A DNA stretch of 64,000 nucleotides from Halobellus sp. Atlit-31R. GTDB lineage: Archaea; Halobacteriota; Halobacteria; Halobacteriales; Haloferacaceae. The notes beneath the pieces were generated by a model that was not told where the DNA came from, ran no database searches, and was given only the letters and a program-made list of their open reading frames with translations. The position numbers and the translations under genes were made by a program. Where the stretch lies: positions 1 to 64,000 of the forward strand of contig QPLR01000006.1 of the NCBI GenBank assembly GCA_003665935.1. The letters are read 5' to 3'. Shown piece by piece: positions 33,717-42,702 of this stretch. Numbering within the stretch: position 1 is the stretch's first letter; each line of letters starts with the position of its first letter.

Positions 33717-34579
33717 CGCGTCGCCTCCCCGAACAGACCGTCCGGACGTGTCAACAGTCCGCCGACGAGCAGCACGAGACCGATGATCGGCTTGTACTCG
33801 GCCGGAATGACGATCACCGAAAGCTCCTGGAGCAGCCCGATGGCGTACCCACCGATAACCGCACCGACGGGATCACCGATACCGCCCAGGATGACTGCGG
33901 CGAAGATCGGAATCAGCGAGAGGAATCCCATCGTCGGTCGGAGTTGGCCGTCGAGCCCCAGCATCACGCCCGCGACGGCGGCGATGACGCCCCCGACGAG
34001 CCAGACGTACAGCACCAGCCGCTCTGTGTCGACCCCGCGGATGCGAGCGAGGTCGGTGTCGTCCGAGGCAGCCCGCATCGCGATACCGACGTTGGTTTTC
34101 CGTAAGAGCAGGAACATCCCGCCCAGCACGGCGAGACTGAGGACGACGATGGCGACCTGATCGGCCAGGATCTGGACACCGAAGTAGGTCGGTGCCTGCT
34201 GGATCGGCACCGCGAACCGTTTGGCTCCGCTGCCCCAGATGATTCGAATGAGGTTCCGGAGGATGAACGACAGCCCGATCGAGACCACTAGCAGGACAAT
34301 CGGGGACCGGTCCCGGAAGTGTTGGAAGACGACCTTGTCCAGACCGACCGAGAGCACGCCCATCACTGGGACAGCGATGGCTGCGGCGGCGATCACCGGA
34401 AGGCCGAACGTGGTGTTCAGGCCGAACGCGATGAACGCACCCAGCGCCATATACTCGCCGTACGCGATGTTGATGAAGTCGAGGATGCCGAAGATCAGCG
34501 TGAGCCCCAGCGCCCCCAGTGCGATGAGGCTCCCCGAGACGAGACCGAACCAGACGAACTGCGGGTCGAATCCCACCAT
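33713..34579 (-). CDS. livH: Branched-chain amino acid/amide ABC importer permease LivH
   Basis: A 288-residue permease with about eight spans. The family motif YGEYMALGAFIAFGLN follows LTLIFGILDFINIA near the N-terminus, and the cytoplasmic coupling region is MRAASDDTDLARIRGVDT. C-terminal GGIGDPVGAVIGGYAIGLLQ is typical. It pairs with LivM; its ATG touches the livM stop (1-nt overlap). Confidence 0.95.
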   Translation of the reverse strand: MVGFDPQFVWFGLVSGSLIALGALGLTLIFGILDFINIAYGEYMALGAFIAFGLNTTFGLPVIAAAAIAVPVMGVLSVGLDKVVFQHFRDRSPIVLLVVSIGLSFILRNLIRIIWGSGAKRFAVPIQQAPTYFGVQILADQVAIVVLSLAVLGGMFLLLRKTNVGIAMRAASDDTDLARIRGVDTERLVLYVWLVGGVIAAVAGVMLGLDGQLRPTMGFLSLIPIFAAVILGGIGDPVGAVIGGYAIGLLQELSVIVIPAEYKPIIGLVLLVGGLLTRPDGLFGEATR

Positions 34580-35550
34580 CAGTCGCCCTCCATCGACTGG
34601 CCGGCGGCCAGTCGCTCGCGGTCACCGAACAGTCCCTGTGGCCGGTAGTACAGCACGACGATGAGCGCGATACCGATGACGATCAGCCGAATGAACGGCA
34701 GGTCGCCGCTGAACGGGACGCTGTTGGGAAGGAACCGAGTGACCTGACGGATACCGACGATGAAGACCGTCCCGGCGATGGCGCCGACGTAGCTTCCCGC
34801 GCCGCCGATGATGACCGCCGCCCAGACGCTGAACGTCAGCGCCGGCAGGAACATCGTCGGGTTGATCGCGAAGAAGAAGTGCGCCCAGAGGCCACCGGCC
34901 AGTCCCGCGATGCCAGCGCCTAGACCGAACGACTTCAGTTTAAACATCGACGTGCGCTTACCCAGCGCACGCGGGACGTCCTCGTCTTCCCGCACCGCGT
35001 GCAGCACCCGACCGAAGGGACTCCCAGACAGCCGCTCGAATAGTGCGTAGCTCATCCCGAGGATCGTCAACACGAGCGCGAGGTAGAACAGGTCGTATCC
35101 CGCCGCGAACCCGCCGACGTTGATCGGGAACGCGCCAGCCATCGGCCGTGGGATGTTGTTGATCCCCTGCGGACCGCTCGTGAGCCAGGCCTCGTTGGTG
35201 ATGAGCAGCCGAATCATCTCGGCCGCGCTCAGGGTGACCATCGCGAGGTAGTCTCCCTCCAAGCGGACGCTGGTCAGCGCGATCAGGACGCCGAAGGCGG
35301 CAGCTAGCATCGTCGCGGCGACGAGTCCGACCACGACCGGTAGGTCGAAGCTGACCACGCGCGCCGCGAGGAGTCCGTCACCGCCCGGCGTCGTCAGGAT
35401 CGTCGACGTGTAGGCGCCGACCGCGAAGAAGCCGGCGTGGGCGAAGTTGAGCAGTCCGGTGTCGCCCCAGTGCATATTCAACCCGACAGCGAGCAACCCG
35501 TAGACACCGACGATGATGCCCACAGTGACCAAGAGAGTGGCGTAGCTCAC
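34579..35550 (-). CDS. livM: Branched-chain amino acid/amide ABC importer permease LivM
   Basis: A 323-residue permease with eight to nine spans. GLLNFAHAGFFAVGAYTS is the LivM counterpart of the LivH motif, the coupling loop has HAVREDEDVPRALGKRT, and WAAVIIGGAGSYVGAIAG is near the C-terminus. It starts 129 bp after livK and leads the tightly overlapped livM-H-G-F run. That spacer may allow the binding protein to be made in excess. Confidence 0.94.
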   Translation of the reverse strand: MSYATLLVTVGIIVGVYGLLAVGLNMHWGDTGLLNFAHAGFFAVGAYTSTILTTPGGDGLLAARVVSFDLPVVVGLVAATMLAAAFGVLIALTSVRLEGDYLAMVTLSAAEMIRLLITNEAWLTSGPQGINNIPRPMAGAFPINVGGFAAGYDLFYLALVLTILGMSYALFERLSGSPFGRVLHAVREDEDVPRALGKRTSMFKLKSFGLGAGIAGLAGGLWAHFFFAINPTMFLPALTFSVWAAVIIGGAGSYVGAIAGTVFIVGIRQVTRFLPNSVPFSGDLPFIRLIVIGIALIVVLYYRPQGLFGDRERLAAGQSMEGD

Positions 35551-35679
35551 GGCTCACCCCCAGCGACCGAGTGTAGTGTTCGTCGTTCCGTGCGTCTCCG
35601 GCATCTGTGATGTATAGAGAGCATTATCTGATTCGAAGAGGCGAGTCGGTAGTCGATCCGATGTAGCCTGCCCGACGAG

Positions 35680-37041
35680 TTACTCCTCTGCCAGTTCCGC
35701 TGCAGAGTAGGTCTTGACCGTCTTCCACTCGCCGTCCTGCGCCTGCAGGGCCGAGAACGGCCCCAGCGGATCGCCGGTGTCGTCGAAGTTCTGCGGGTTC
35801 GACGCACCGACGTAGTTGATGTCCTCGCCGTTCTCGAGGGCCTGCTTGCCCTCGGCGAACGTCTGGACCTTCGTCCCTTCGGGGTTACCCAGCTCGCTGA
35901 GGTTGTTGGGAACGGCCTCTCGGGAGGCCTCACCCTCGGCGACGAACGCGAGTGCGATGAGATTCATCGCGTCGTACGCTGCCGCCGCGAATGCGCCCGG
36001 TTCCTTGCCGTGCATACTGCTGTGCTTCTCTTTGAACGCGTCGTAGGCCGGGCCGGGGGCGGGTGCCTGCCCGACCATTCCTTCCATAACGTCCGCTCCC
36101 ATCTCTTCGATGAAGTCCGGAGTCAGAACGTCGTTGCCCAAGAGTAGCTGGAAGTCCTCGCTGGCTCCCGCCTCGACGTAGTTCTTGATGAACAGGCCGG
36201 TCACCTCGGTCGCCGCCGTCATCGAGACGACCTCGGCGTCGGAGTCCTGGAGCTTCTGGACCTCACTACGGTAGGAACTGGCGGCTGGATCGAGCGCGAC
36301 TTCCGTCAGGACCTCCCCGCCGAGATACTTGAAGTACTCCCCGGAAGCCTTCGAGAAGCTCTGGGAACCCTTGTCGTTTTTGTAGGCCAGCGCCATCTTG
36401 CTGTAGTCCAGCTCCTGGTAGGCGTACTGCGCCTGGGCGCGGGCGCCGATGCTGTCCGAAGGCACGGTTCGCCAGACGTATTCGCCGCCGATGTCGTCGA
36501 GTTGGATCGTCCCGGTCATCGGAGAGACGAACGACAGGCCGCTACTCTTGGCGGGCTCGACGAGGCTGGGAGTCACAGTGCTCGACGGTCCGACCATCGA
36601 CACGACGCCCTGGCTGTCGAGCGTCTTGAACCCGCTGATGGCGGGCTGGGGTTTCGTCTCGGTGTCCTGTTCCGTGATCTCGACAGTCCGGCCGAGAACG
36701 CCCGTCGTGTTCACGCCACCCTCGGATTCGAGGGCTGTGTTGACCGCACGGCGGGAGTTCGGTCCGATCCAGCCGAGCCCGCCGCTGAACGGCGAGAGGT
36801 TACCGACCGGGATGGGGTCGGAACCGCTGCTCCCCGTCGATCCACCGTCGCTGGTCTCCGTCGACCCACCACTGGTCTCTGTCGACCCGCCACCGCTGGT
36901 CGCCGTCGAATCACCACTGTCGCCGTTGCCTCCCTGCCCGCTGCAGCCCGCGAGTCCAAGCAACGCCGCCGTTCCAGCGCCTTCGAGGTATCTCCGTCGA
37001 CCGATACGGCCTTGCGTGCCGTCACTGCCACTGTCTGGCAT
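35680..37041 (-). CDS. livK: LivK-type ABC substrate-binding lipoprotein
   Basis: A 453-residue binding protein. A Tat-like start (GRIGRRRYLEGAGTAALLG) leads to the lipobox LAGC, followed by a long Ser/Thr/Gly linker with repeated ETSGGST-type units, then the periplasmic-binding fold (IPVGNLSPFSGGLGWIGPNS, typical of Peripla_BP_6). It captures the ligand outside the membrane for LivHM/GF. The specific ligand is not evident; nearby genes include an acetamidase/formamidase. A TATA box about 28-30 nt before the ATG, in the AT-rich gap, suggests a leaderless or near-leaderless message. Confidence 0.92.
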   Translation of the reverse strand: MPDSGSDGTQGRIGRRRYLEGAGTAALLGLAGCSGQGGNGDSGDSTATSGGGSTETSGGSTETSDGGSTGSSGSDPIPVGNLSPFSGGLGWIGPNSRRAVNTALESEGGVNTTGVLGRTVEITEQDTETKPQPAISGFKTLDSQGVVSMVGPSSTVTPSLVEPAKSSGLSFVSPMTGTIQLDDIGGEYVWRTVPSDSIGARAQAQYAYQELDYSKMALAYKNDKGSQSFSKASGEYFKYLGGEVLTEVALDPAASSYRSEVQKLQDSDAEVVSMTAATEVTGLFIKNYVEAGASEDFQLLLGNDVLTPDFIEEMGADVMEGMVGQAPAPGPAYDAFKEKHSSMHGKEPGAFAAAAYDAMNLIALAFVAEGEASREAVPNNLSELGNPEGTKVQTFAEGKQALENGEDINYVGASNPQNFDDTGDPLGPFSALQAQDGEWKTVKTYSAAELAEE

Positions 37042-37457
37042 AAATCAAGCACCAGACTGGAATCACTTATATTTATGGATATTGTTCATTACTATTTAGA
37101 TCCGACGTATCACTTGAATAGCTTTCTACACCATAGAGAGCGGACATACTGCATCATTCCCCCATTTCTCTCGTTTCAGTATGGTTCGGAGCACAGATAG
37201 AATTGGTCCCCGGACGCGTTCGATAAATGCGTAAGGAGAGAGAAAAGACGGGTCAGAAGCGGGAAACAGAGGTTATAAGCCGTCGATATCCAGTCTAAGC
37301 AGAGACGAGCTGTCGGTCACCTGCTATGCAGTGACTGGCATAGTTTGCTACACACGTGTGTCGTTTTGGTACAGTCGAGTGTAGACAGCGTAGTGCATAC
37401 GTGGGAAGCGAAGGGCCGCCCAAGGCGTTTATGTTTGCACGGTGTATAATAATGTGT
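37042..37457. promoter_or_regulatory. AT-rich divergent promoter region with palindromes
   Basis: The 416-bp gap between livK and the HTH gene has no ORF of note. It contains CTATGC (37324-37329) / GCATAG (37338-37343), the perfect 12-bp palindrome ACACACGTGTGT (37350-37361), and TATAATA at 37445-37451, immediately before the HTH start codons. The palindromes are candidate operators for either side. Confidence 0.45.
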
Positions 37458-38006
37458 ATGTCTCCGGGGTGTAAACCAGATCAAGACGACGGGCACTCCG
37501 ACTGGGTCCCGCTGGAGGCGGTACTCCGCGTGTTCGAGGAGCGCGACGACCGTGGGCGGCCGCTGACGGCCGGCGATATTATCGAGGAGGTGGGCTGCTC
37601 CCGTCGAACCGCTCACAACAAACTCAACGCGCTCGTCGACCAGGGAGAACTGCGAACTCGGAAGGTGGGCTCGCGCAGCAGGGTCTGGTGGGTCCCCATC
37701 GAAGAGCCCGTGCCGACCGAGATCGACGACCCGGTGGTGCAGTCCGTAGCCGACGAGGTCGATCTCCCTGGAACAGGTAAAACGCTGAAATCCCGACGTG
37801 TTGCTCTCCTCGCAGCCTACGAATACCTCCAGGAACAGCCCGAGGCCAAGCGATCCGATTTCCTCCAGGACGTGTTCCCGGAGAACCAAGCGGAGTACGA
37901 GACCGCCGAGGGATGGTGGAACGCCATCCAGCCGGCGCTCGCAGAGCTGCCAAATGTCGACCCGCCGGAAGAGCGCGGTCACATCTGGCAGTTCCTCGGT
38001 GAGTGA
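37458..38006 (+). CDS. Helix-turn-helix DNA-binding protein
   Basis: About 182 residues. Residues 10-75 form a winged helix: WVPLEAVLRVFEERDD, LTAGDIIEEVGCSRRTAHNK, LNALVDQGELRTRKVGSRSR, VWWVP. This DeoR/ArsR-like domain is common in haloarchaea. The C-terminal half has a helical region (KTLKSRRVALLAAYEYLQEQ and RSDFLQDVFPENQAEYE) of unknown role. I chose the second of two close ATGs (37452 and 37458); neither is certain because the TATA element lies immediately upstream. Divergent from livK and upstream of the amidase gene, it may control either. Confidence 0.75.
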   Translation: MSPGCKPDQDDGHSDWVPLEAVLRVFEERDDRGRPLTAGDIIEEVGCSRRTAHNKLNALVDQGELRTRKVGSRSRVWWVPIEEPVPTEIDDPVVQSVADEVDLPGTGKTLKSRRVALLAAYEYLQEQPEAKRSDFLQDVFPENQAEYETAEGWWNAIQPALAELPNVDPPEERGHIWQFLGE

Positions 38007-38351
38007 GTCGTGCCGCCGTCGCCCCGGTGTTCGCACCGCGACGATGCGACGTCGAGGTCGTTCGCGAGGGAGCCAGCTACCTTTTCACCGCCACCAGGCG
38101 GAGACTGGGGATCGCGGTGAGCCGACCGTGCCGTGATTGACCCGGCTCGGAGGAGCACGACCGCCTGTGTGGTGCCCGCGGTCGTCATCGTACGGAGTCG
38201 GTCTCTCGGAAGCCCTCGATAGCCGCCGCCGGGAAGACGACCTCACACCGAGAGACACCGGGGGTCGGGGCCGCGGCCATTACTCTCACACGGGCAGAGG
38301 CGCCTTCGGGGGGCACAATAGCTAACACAGTCGGCTCTGAACTGTACGTGT
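38007..38351. other. 345-bp intergenic region, nothing recognised
   Basis: GC-rich DNA between the HTH gene and the amidase gene. I see no protein-like ORF, hairpin of note or repeat. The last 60 bp are less GC-rich and probably hold the amidase promoter. Confidence 0.4.
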
Positions 38352-39656
38352 ATGTCTGAACAAGTCAGCGAGACGCTGGACGTCGACGCGTTTACCCTCG
38401 GACTGGTCGGACCCGAGCAGGAGTGGGCCGGGACTGTGCGTGACGGCGGAACGGTGCGAACACACACGCCAGCCGGCTGTTGGGGGCCGATGATCACGCC
38501 GGAGTTCCGGGGCGGCCACGAAGTCACACGACCCATCTACGTCGAGAACGCCGAGCCGGGCGATGCCCTCGTCGTCCGCATCAAGGACGTCGAAGTGACG
38601 AGCGTCGCAACGAGCACGGGGAGTATGGCCGAGCGCGAGGGTGCGTTCGGCGACGACCCGTTCGTCGATCACCGGTGCCCGGAGTGCGGGGCCGAGTGGC
38701 CCGAAACCGTCGTCGAGGGGACCGGTGAGGACGCGATCAAGTGTGCGGAGTGCGGAGCCAACGCGTCGTCGTTCGGCTTCGAGTACGGGTACACGGTCGT
38801 GTTCGACGACGACCGAACGGTCGGCATCACCGTCGGCGAGGAGGGTGCCCACGAACTGGCCGAGCGGGCCGACGAGGCGATGGCGCTCCCCGAGAACTCC
38901 CGCCAGCACCCGATCCTGCTGTACGAACCCGACGAGATGCCGGGGGCCCTTGGGCGACTGCGCCCGTTCATCGGCAACATCGGAACGACGCCCGCGACCG
39001 AGTTCCCTGACTCGCACAACGCGGGCGACTTCGGGCAGTTCCTCATCGGCGCCGAGCACGACTGGGGACTGCCGGACGAGGAGGCTCTGGCTGCGCGGAC
39101 GGACGGGCATATGGACTCGAACGAGGTGCGTCCGGGTGCGACGCTCGTCTGCCCCGTCCGCGTCGAGGGCGCTGGGCTGTACGTCGGCGACCTCCACGCG
39201 AACCAAGGCGACGGCGAACTCTCACTGCACACCACGGACGTGAGTGGCCGGACGGAGCTCGAAGTCGAGGTCATCAAGGGGCTCGACCTGCCGGGGCCGC
39301 TCCTGCTGCCGAACGAAGAGGACCTGCCGCACATCGCAAAGCCCTACACCGACGAGGAGCGGGATGCGGGGGAGGCACTCGCAGCCGAGTACGGCGTCGA
39401 CCACTTGCACGACGCCGGGCCGGTGCAGTTCATCGGCTCGGGGGCAACAGTCAACGACGCGACGCAGAACGCCTTCGACCGGGCGAGCGAACTGTTCGGC
39501 ATCAGCGAGGGTGAGGTCCGGTCGCGCTGCACCTTCACCGGCGGTGTCGAGATCGCGCGCCTCCCCGGCGTGGTCCAACTCTCGATGCTCGCGCCGATGG
39601 AGTTGCTCGAAGAGGTCGGGCTCGCTGAGACAGTTCGGGCGCAGTACGACCTGTAG
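38352..39656 (+). CDS. Acetamidase/formamidase (FmdA/AmdA) family protein with zinc-ribbon insert
   Basis: A 434-residue protein of the FmdA_AmdA family. N-terminal features include GGHEVTRPIYVENAEPGDAL. Near residues 111-136 an inserted CPECGAEW ... CAECGAN pair resembles a zinc ribbon, which is also seen in some archaeal relatives. Later segments GNIGTTPATEFPDSHNAGDF and VGDLHANQGDGEL match the metal and catalytic core of known amidases. The enzyme would hydrolyse formamide, acetamide or a similar amide to ammonia and acid in the cytoplasm. Its position beside the liv/amide-type importer suggests that system may import amides. Confidence 0.88.
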   Translation: MSEQVSETLDVDAFTLGLVGPEQEWAGTVRDGGTVRTHTPAGCWGPMITPEFRGGHEVTRPIYVENAEPGDALVVRIKDVEVTSVATSTGSMAEREGAFGDDPFVDHRCPECGAEWPETVVEGTGEDAIKCAECGANASSFGFEYGYTVVFDDDRTVGITVGEEGAHELAERADEAMALPENSRQHPILLYEPDEMPGALGRLRPFIGNIGTTPATEFPDSHNAGDFGQFLIGAEHDWGLPDEEALAARTDGHMDSNEVRPGATLVCPVRVEGAGLYVGDLHANQGDGELSLHTTDVSGRTELEVEVIKGLDLPGPLLLPNEEDLPHIAKPYTDEERDAGEALAAEYGVDHLHDAGPVQFIGSGATVNDATQNAFDRASELFGISEGEVRSRCTFTGGVEIARLPGVVQLSMLAPMELLEEVGLAETVRAQYDL

Positions 39657-39670
39657 CCCCACGCGGCCGG

Positions 39671-39931
39671 TCAGCCTCCGCGCATCGCGGGGAACAGCGT
39701 CATCGACGCGCCCGGGGGGAGCGGGTCCTCGAGAGCCGCCGACTCACCGTCGAGTAGCACCCGCACGCTGGGTCGGAGGGCGCCCGCGTCGTCGGTGAGT
39801 TGCGTGGCGGCGCTGGGATACTGCTCTATGAACGTGTCGACGGCTGCCTGGACGGTTCGTCCGTCTGGATCGAGTGTGATAGTCTTCTCGCCGGTCACTC
39901 CTCGGAGCGGTCCGTACACCGTGAGATCCAT
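39671..39931 (-). CDS. MoaD/SAMP-like ubiquitin-fold protein
   Basis: An 86-residue protein of the MoaD/ThiS/SAMP beta-grasp fold, convergent with the amidase gene by 14 bp. It starts MDLTVYGPLRGVTGEKT and ends LFPAMRGG. The terminal Gly-Gly is the hallmark needed for adenylation by an E1-like UbaA and either sulfur transfer or protein conjugation. The length matches haloarchaeal small archaeal modifier proteins. Whether it serves molybdopterin, tRNA thiolation or sampylation cannot be told; no partner gene is nearby. Confidence 0.85.
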   Translation of the reverse strand: MDLTVYGPLRGVTGEKTITLDPDGRTVQAAVDTFIEQYPSAATQLTDDAGALRPSVRVLLDGESAALEDPLPPGASMTLFPAMRGG

Positions 39932-40161
39932 ACACGGGAGTAGCACCGCAGGGGCATAGTACGTGCTCCTCTTGGCCGAGTGTGAGACAGTTCCGAGATG
40001 CGGTCGCCTCGGACGGTGGAGATTGCTGTTCGTCGTCAGATCCGACGTCGTCGACGCCGAAGGTGGCTGCAACACTGTCGCTCGAACAGGGTGCCCACCG
40101 GGGACCGGCACCGGACGAGAGGTCGCGAAACCTCGCACGTCCCGCGTGGCTGACGAACGCG

Positions 40162-41019
40162 TCACGCCCGCCGCTCCCGCCGAGCCAGCAGTCCAGTCCC
40201 GGCGGCGCTGATGACTACGAGAGCGAAGAGCCACAAGAGCACGGCGTGGGAGACGTTCATCGGTGCGAGAGCCACCCAGTTCGGGACGCCTTCGACGAGC
40301 GCTCGGCCGAGGTCGAGCGGAACGAGCCCTCCAGCCGCGTTCTCCGTCCCGTGCATCAGCATTGCGAGGAGGGTGCTCCCGCCGGAGCCGTTGTACACCC
40401 ACGCGAGCAGGATCGAGAACGCGACGATGCCGACGAAGTAGGCGAGTTGGGAGCTCGGCGGCCACTGGGAGTGGATCGCCGTCGGATCGAGAAAGAGCGG
40501 CAGGTGCCAGCCGCCCCAGAGCACTCCGAGTATGACGGCAGCACGCAGCCCGCCGTACTGCTCCTGCAGTTCGGGCTGAGCGAAGCCACGCCAGCCCAGT
40601 TCTTCCTGGCCGCCGCCGATGGCGGTGCCGAGGATGATCCCGATCCCGAGAGACACCGGGGCGAACGCGAAGGAGGCGAAGTCGACCGGGCCGCCGACTA
40701 GCTGGAGGACGGCACCGGAGCCCAACGCGACGATCAGCGGGATCCCGATGGCTGCCGCGTACCACTTCGGGTGCACGCGCCAGCGGCCGACTCGTCCGAG
40801 CCAGTTCCGAAGGCTCTCACCGCTGATCGAGAGGACGACCCCCGCGGCGATAGCTGGCCCGAGAGCGCTGAGAAAGCCACTGACGATCCAGCGCGTCCAC
40901 GAGGGCTCCATTCCCAGTACCAGGACTACAGCGTCCAGACTCCACGAAACGGCGTACGCGAGGATGAAGAACGACGCGACCCGGTGGCCTCGAATCCACT
41001 CACCGATTTTAGAGACCAT
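40162..41019 (-). CDS. CPBP family intramembrane metalloprotease (cluster copy 1)
   Basis: About 285 residues with eight predicted spans, start ATG at 41019 (a GTG five codons earlier is possible). The CPBP/Rce1-like motifs are QEELGWRGF (EExxxR), GGWHLPLF and MHGTENA, which supply the catalytic Glu and metal-binding His residues inside the membrane. Family members process prenylated proteins, signal peptides or bacteriocin-type peptides, or give immunity; the substrate here is unknown. It follows copy 2 by 24 bp on the same strand, so they probably form an operon. Confidence 0.92.
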   Translation of the reverse strand: MVSKIGEWIRGHRVASFFILAYAVSWSLDAVVLVLGMEPSWTRWIVSGFLSALGPAIAAGVVLSISGESLRNWLGRVGRWRVHPKWYAAAIGIPLIVALGSGAVLQLVGGPVDFASFAFAPVSLGIGIILGTAIGGGQEELGWRGFAQPELQEQYGGLRAAVILGVLWGGWHLPLFLDPTAIHSQWPPSSQLAYFVGIVAFSILLAWVYNGSGGSTLLAMLMHGTENAAGGLVPLDLGRALVEGVPNWVALAPMNVSHAVLLWLFALVVISAAGTGLLARRERRA

Positions 41020-41043
41020 ACAGACGGATGACACACCAGATCG

Positions 41044-41955
41044 TTATATTTGGGGCCCTCTGTCAGTATCCCCCTCAGACGGGAGGATGTCACCCATCGT
41101 GATCCGGCCGCCGTTCGCCAGGTCGCGTGGGTCGTACACGGCGAGGAGGACGACGACAGTGCCGAACAGAACGAGAGCGTACGAGCCGTATCCGGTGACC
41201 GTCCCGATGGCTTCGGTCCCACCCGTGGGGAAGTACGCCGCGATGGGGTTGAGACCGCCGTGGAAGAGCATCGGGATCAGTACACTCTCCGAGGAGTTGT
41301 AAAGCCACGTCAGCACGACGGATGCGGCTAACACGGCGGCGACGTACGGGCCGACTGGGAGTTGCTGTTGGGGACTGCCAGGGATGAAAAAGAGCGGGAG
41401 ATGCCAGAGGGCCCAGACGGCGCCGACTCCCAAACTCGCGGTGACCGCCGAGTACCGCGTCTGGAGCGCTGGAAGGGCGAACGCTCTCCAGCCGAGTTCC
41501 TCCTGGCCGCCGCCGATCAAGAACACGACGACAACCGCGACCGGATAGACCCACAGCGGATTGATCGCGTCGAGTTCGAGACGCGCGCCGAAGAGCGCCA
41601 CGTGGACAACGCCGGCGGCGACGACGAGAAGCGGTGGCAGAACAAGCGCGGAGGCGTACCACCGCGCCGGGATCTGAATCCGGATGTTCGACCGGAGCCA
41701 CATACGGATGCTCCGGCCCTCGGCAGTCAGGGCGACGAGCGCGCCCACGAACGGTCCGAACCCGCCGACTCTGGCGAGGACTCCCATCGAGGAGGACGGA
41801 ACGATTCCCAGCAGCGGGAGTATCCACAGCCCCCACGAGAACGTGAGTGTGCCAGTGACGAAGAGCGCGAAGACCTGCAGGGCGTCGTCCTCGGCGCTCG
41901 TACGTTCTTCTGCTGTCGGTTCGGCGTTCGTGGATGTCGGTGTCTTTTCTGTCAT
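41044..41955 (-). CDS. CPBP family intramembrane metalloprotease (cluster copy 2)
   Basis: A 303-residue protein from the ATG at 41955. An acidic, Thr-rich cytoplasmic start of about 30 residues precedes eight spans. Motifs are QEELGWRAF, WALWHLPLFF and MLFHGGLNPIAA. It is about as far from copy 1 as the other cluster members are, so the pair is not a recent duplicate. Its start region overlaps the end of an out-of-frame membrane segment (41956-42298). Confidence 0.92.
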   Translation of the reverse strand: MTEKTPTSTNAEPTAEERTSAEDDALQVFALFVTGTLTFSWGLWILPLLGIVPSSSMGVLARVGGFGPFVGALVALTAEGRSIRMWLRSNIRIQIPARWYASALVLPPLLVVAAGVVHVALFGARLELDAINPLWVYPVAVVVVFLIGGGQEELGWRAFALPALQTRYSAVTASLGVGAVWALWHLPLFFIPGSPQQQLPVGPYVAAVLAASVVLTWLYNSSESVLIPMLFHGGLNPIAAYFPTGGTEAIGTVTGYGSYALVLFGTVVVLLAVYDPRDLANGGRITMGDILPSEGDTDRGPQI

Positions 41956-42298
41956 AGCTTCGGATCGATCTCGTTCGACTCCAGATCCAACGGCCGAGTC
42001 CGAGGATAGCAGGGACGACAACCGTTGTCACCGCTCCGAGCACGAAGACGAAGGTGAGTCCACGCTCGCTCAGTGGGACGACGACCGGGGTGAACGCGAC
42101 GAGATCCCGGAAGACGAGCACTCCGTACGCGGTGCTCGCGATCGAGAGCATAAACAGCGCCGCGATCTCGAGTGTCTCGCGGCGCTCGTCAGTCGTTGAT
42201 GAGAGTCGTGGCGGGTACGGACCGCCCAAGCGGCGTGGGATGTCAACGAACCCTAAGACGAGCAGCGTCGCGCCCAGGAGCTGTAGCTGACTCACCAT
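41956..42298 (-). pseudogene. Membrane-protein N-terminus running out of frame into CPBP copy 2
   Basis: From the ATG at 42298 the frame encodes three good spans (LQLLGATLLVLGFVDIPRR, LEIAALFMLSIASTAYGVLV, FVFVLGAVTTVVVPAILGLG) and a basic end, about 115 residues. The same frame then continues open across the CPBP gene, but there it reads as Arg-rich shadow sequence to 41090. So the true coding frame changes near 41955. Either a small membrane gene lost its stop, or a frameshift split a longer CPBP protein whose first spans these are. Confidence 0.5.
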
Positions 42299-42702
42299 AC
42301 GAGTCGAGTGGTCGCGTCGTTCAAACTGCCCTCTTCGTGAAACGGGGTGGATCGAAGCCGTCTTGCTTTCGCGTCGTACATCGGTCGTATCCGGAGTGCT
42401 CGGTTTGTTGGATTAGGTGGATTTGGTCGACTCCTCGTTTCTGCGAAGCAGGACAATTGCGGTTCTAGTCTGTGGCCCTGTCATACTATCGTATTGTCGT
42501 ATGTTCCGAAACCAATCGAGCGGGAGATCAATGGTCACTAATCGGGACGACCGGTGAGATTGCGTGCTGACGACAGACCTCCCGAAATCCCGGATAGTCC
42601 GTGTTCGCGTCACAACGTCGTTCCTACTCGGCGGAGATCACACTGGATAGCTATGGTTGTTTACGGACCAACTTTTTGTGATCACACAGAGTCACACCAT
42701 CT
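42299..42702. other. 404-bp intergenic region between divergent genes
   Basis: Less GC-rich than its surroundings and without a protein-like ORF I can defend. An inverted repeat CATAC (42482-42486) / GTATG (42499-42503) lies in the middle. The right end, with an A/T-rich run near 42660-42680, probably carries the promoter for the gene at 42703. Confidence 0.35.

Noticed and set aside
41090-41955. Continuation of the 42298 frame across CPBP copy 2 as one 402-aa protein
   Set aside because: Past 41955 this frame is Arg-rich and unstructured, while the other frame carries all CPBP motifs.
42413-42613. Minus-strand 66-codon ORF in the 42.3-42.7 kb gap
   Set aside because: Basic, no motif, no promoter or coupling to a neighbour.
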